From: an uncultured Muribaculaceae bacterium | Lineage (GTDB): Bacteria; Bacteroidota; Bacteroidia; Bacteroidales; Muribaculaceae | Length of the DNA stretch: 64,000 bases | Assembly (NCBI GenBank): GCA_934675575.1 | Contig: CAKUQQ010000002.1 | Location: forward strand, 192,217-256,216 | Reading direction: 5' to 3' | Part shown: positions 62,305 to 64,000 of the stretch, piece by piece | Layout: each line of letters begins with the position of its first letter | Position numbering within the stretch: position 1 is the stretch's first letter | Notes under the pieces: model-generated | Databases searched by the model: none | The model's input: only the letters and a program-made list of their open reading frames with translations | What the model was told of the DNA's origin: nothing | Translations under genes and position numbers: made by a program

Positions 62305-62326
62305 TAATAAACGGAATTTGCTAAAA

Positions 62327-62366
62327 ATATGGGCGTTGGTTATGGATTGTTAATCAACGCCCATAT
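62327..62366 (+). terminator. Hairpin after DUF1080 gene
   Basis: ATATGGGCGTTG / CAACGCCCATAT is a perfect 12-bp stem with a 16-nt loop, 22 bp after the stop. The following T-run is weak, so termination strength is uncertain. Confidence 0.7.
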
Positions 62367-62818
62367 CGTTCTAACATCTTGCTCCTCAATGGAGATTTGT
62401 GGTTGATTATATATTTGTGCAGCCATGCTTATAAAAAGAAAAAAACTTACCCTGAGCGCGCTGATCTTACGGGAAGCGGGGTAAGTATGTTGATGCAAAA
62501 TTATATGCTTATTTTCATTTTTGCAAATTTCAATAACATGAATTTGGATAAAAAGCGGTTGAAAGATTCCGATAAGAAAAAGCTTTGAAACTCTGCAACC
62601 CTTAGTGATAATTTTTTTTGTATATAAAAATGATAAAATTGTTATTAATAAGATATATTTTGCTAATTTTGAGAATGTAATCGGGCTGTTATAAAAGTGA
62701 CTCGGTTGCATAGACATTGTTGGTAAATTAAAAGCATTCGCTATTATTTCGCGTTCAGCCAAAAGCCTCGGAAACTTATTGGGAATAACGAAACAAGGAA
62801 TAATTGTGATAAGGTATT

Positions 62819-62962
62819 CGGAATGGATTGCCTTAATCAGTCATGTGTTAGCGATGCATCTACGCTATAGGCGTGGTGCATTCTTATTTGACTGATTGGG
62901 GCTCCTATTCCGAGGCTTGCCTCATAGCTGAACGCAATAAGAGCATCACGCTCTTTTGCGTC
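62819..62962 (+). ncRNA. Multi-stem structured intergenic element upstream of the methyltransferase
   Basis: In the 713-bp gap before the methyltransferase half, ~144 nt can fold into nested stems. CGGAAT/ATTCCG (62819-62824/62907-62912) encloses a 14-bp stem (62830-62843/62889-62902, with G-U pairs). Inside that lies ACGC-TATAG-GCGT with ATGCA/TGCAT. Then come GAGG-CTTG-CCTC and ACGCAA..AGAGC / GCTCT..TTGCGT (62931-62961). The strand is assumed from the neighbouring gene. It ends about 55 bp before the ATG. The rest of the gap (62367-62818) is AT-rich with nothing recognisable. Confidence 0.5.
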
Positions 62963-63017
62963 TTGGCGTGATTGATAGTTGTATGCACAGATGTATCATA
63001 ACAAACTATCACGCATT

Positions 63018-63543
63018 ATGGCAAACAAGAATTTGAATGCTGCAAAGGTGGCAAAGAAAGATGAATTTTATACCCAACTTTCTGATATAGAACATGAACT
63101 GCAACATTATTGGCAGCACTTTCGTGGGAAGGTGATACTTTGCAATTGTGATGACCCATATGAAAGTAATTTCTTTAAATATTTTGCCTTGCATTTTAAT
63201 CAGCTTGGCATAAAGAAATTGATTTGCACATGCTATAATGGTTCGCCTATGCAAGGAGAGGAACTTGAATTGTGCTTCGATGGTTTCTCGAATGGTTCTC
63301 AAAGAAAATCTTATAAGGCGGAAATAACAGAGGTGAAGGAGGTGAAGGATTTGAATGGCGATGGCGCTGTGGATTTGATAGACGTGTGTTATTTGCTAAA
63401 AAATGACAAAAATGTTTTGACAACACTTGAAACTGGAGACTTCCGTTCGCAAGAGTGCATAGAATTGCTTAAAGAGGCAGATGTCGTTGTTACAAATCCG
63501 CCTTTCTCATTGTTTCGTGAATATGTGTGTCAGCTTATAACGT
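63018..63543 (+). pseudogene. EcoRI-family adenine-specific DNA methyltransferase, N-terminal half
   Basis: From ATG 63018 the protein MANKNLNAAKVAKKDEFYTQ continues for 175 matching residues: VILCNCDDPYESNFFKYFAL, CTCYNGSPMQGEELELCFDG, and the catalytic motif DVVVTNPPFSLFREYV (NPPF at 160-163). After QLIT the sequence leaves the family (CIYVTCAAGILHGK) and runs into a palindromic repeat at 63631. The missing half is at 34729-35265 on the other strand. The shared junction is ATAACGT (63537-63543). The Asp-rich DLNGDGAVDLIDV insert also occurs in relatives of this family. Confidence 0.9.
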
Positions 63544-63592
63544 GTATATATGTCACTTGTGCTGCTGGAATTTTGCATGGTAAAATATATTG

Positions 63593-63627
63593 CTTGCACC
63601 ATGACTACCCAATAAGCGTGGTGCAAG
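63593..63627 (+). repeat. Hairpin at the start of the inserted repeat
   Basis: CTTGCACCA / TGGTGCAAG (9 bp, perfect) lies between the broken methyltransferase half and repeat copy R3, within the ~87 nt that follow the break and have no coding match. Confidence 0.6.
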
Positions 63628-63630
63628 GGA

Positions 63631-63740
63631 GTGTGCCGGATGTACACGTTTACTTGGTAGCCCACGACTGAGGAGCGGCAGTGACGGTCGTGGGGTTTCG
63701 TGGCAACCCGACAATGCGTGCCGGAGGTACGCGTATAACG
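63631..63740 (+). repeat. Structured palindromic repeat (REP-like), copy R3
   Basis: The element starts GTGTGCCGGATGTACAC, has the central stem CCCACGAC / GTCGTGGG around TGAGGAGCG, and ends GCGTGCC-GGA-GGTACGC then GTATAACG. It is nearly identical to R1 but in the opposite orientation, 28.3 kb apart. Open frames read from it on either strand (SLLSRG-type peptides) are not genes. Confidence 0.85.
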
Positions 63741-63929
63741 CCATGGCTGAGACAACTGTTGTGGTCGCCACTTCTTTCTGTGCGGTGACTTCAACATAGA
63801 CAGGCTGGCGTGTTTGTGCTGGCGGTCGGCGGCGTTTCTGATTGGTGGGGACATCGTGACGGCGTGCGTCCGTTGGCTGTGGTCGCTGGAGGTTCGGTGT
63901 TTTGTTGTGTTGCGTTTTGGTGTCGGCAT

Positions 63930-63967
63930 AAAACAAAGAAGCCGGGGCAACTTGCGTTGCTCCGGCT
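63930..63967 (-). terminator. Terminator of the rRNA operon
   Basis: On the minus strand AGCCGGAGCAAC / GTTGCCCCGGCT (12 bp with one G-U) around a 4-nt loop is followed by a T-rich tail, 12 bp after the 5S 3' end. Confidence 0.85.
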
Positions 63968-63978
63968 CCGTCTTAAGG

Positions 63979-64000
63979 GGCGGCTACCTACTCTCCCACT
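63979..64000 (-). rRNA. rrf: 5S rRNA, 3' end only
   Basis: The last 22 bases read on the minus strand as AGTGGGAGAGTAGGTAGCCG and CC, the conserved 3' end of Bacteroidetes 5S rRNA. The rest of the gene, and presumably the 23S and 16S genes, lie beyond the window. Confidence 0.85.

Noticed and set aside
62340..62762. 140-codon minus-strand frame in the gap after the DUF1080 gene
   Set aside because: It begins within the terminator hairpin region of the other strand, is of AT-rich random composition and has no recognised motif.
63018..63543. Dockerin-like calcium motif (DLNGDGAVDLIDV) in the methyltransferase half
   Set aside because: The protein is a cytosolic methyltransferase and, as far as I recall, relatives carry a similar Asp-rich insert; it does not mark a dockerin.
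63507..63950. Minus-strand frames of 127-147 codons beyond the methyltransferase half
   Set aside because: They cover repeat R3 and low-complexity DNA and have no gene-like features.
1..64000. CRISPR array, prophage or complete insertion sequence
   Set aside because: No regularly spaced direct repeats, phage structural genes or transposase genes were found; the only repeats are the palindromic elements, the small RNA pair and the G/T-rich tandem.

Overview
The window looks like a chromosomal segment of a gut-type Bacteroidales bacterium, Muribaculaceae- or Prevotellaceae-like; the exact genus cannot be resolved from sequence alone. Evidence: Bacteroidetes-type promoters (TTTG/TTG, 19-20 bp, TAnnTTTG) precede many genes, Shine-Dalgarno sequences are absent, secreted proteins carry Bacteroidales C-terminal tails, and typical Bacteroidales housekeeping genes are present (DPP5-like S9 peptidase, ATP-type PEP carboxykinase, EttA, a DUF4250 protein, xanthine phosphoribosyltransferase). 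Most genes are GC-rich. AT-richer islands at about 26.3-29.2 kb, 33.6-35.3 kb and 62.3-63.6 kb look acquired or eroded.

Layout: 1-2.6 kb, the 3' end of a GLUG-repeat surface protein. 3.3-14.2 kb, housekeeping genes (AraC-type membrane regulator, mannose-6-phosphate isomerase, tRNA-Leu, tcdA, pckA, S9 peptidase, ettA, xth, two small genes). 14.4-17.2 kb, three paralogous secreted proteins, the third broken by two homopolymer frameshifts. 17.4-21.3 kb, a Fic protein, an RluA-type pseudouridine synthase and an AI-2E-type permease. 21.8-26.2 kb, three tandem sialate O-acetylesterase paralogues. 26.3-29.2 kb, an ADP-ribosylglycohydrolase, a gene remnant and a secreted protein. 29.9-33.6 kb, a three-gene operon (tail-anchored small protein, beta-helix protein, metallophosphoesterase). 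33.6-35.3 kb, a DUF262-HNH nuclease and the C-terminal half of an EcoRI-family adenine methyltransferase. 35.9 kb, xpt.

37.0-61.1 kb is one uninterrupted minus-strand operon of about 23 genes. It encodes an aryl-polyene/flexirubin-like lipid-polyketide pathway: three ketosynthases (two with ketosynthase-like C-terminal extensions), three acyl carrier proteins, ketoreductase, two dehydratases, thioesterase, AMP ligase, methyltransferase, three separate acyltransferase genes, a glycosyltransferase, two CrtI-like flavoproteins, a fused MMPL exporter and envelope proteins. A UpxY/NusG-like antiterminator is its first gene. No aromatic ammonia-lyase is present. Many junctions are ATGA overlaps, so the genes are probably translationally coupled.

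The main structural discovery is that the N-terminal half of the same EcoRI-family methyltransferase lies at 63.0-63.5 kb on the plus strand. Joining the halves at a shared 7-base ATAACGT gives exactly 352 in-frame codons (351 residues plus stop). The halves are oriented as expected if a 28-kb segment carrying the whole polyene operon had inverted between two inverted copies of a structured palindromic repeat, after that repeat inserted into the gene. Two inverted copies of a roughly 150-nt promoter-RNA-terminator unit flank 29.6-36.8 kb. The window ends in the 3' end of a 5S rRNA gene, so an rRNA operon lies just outside.
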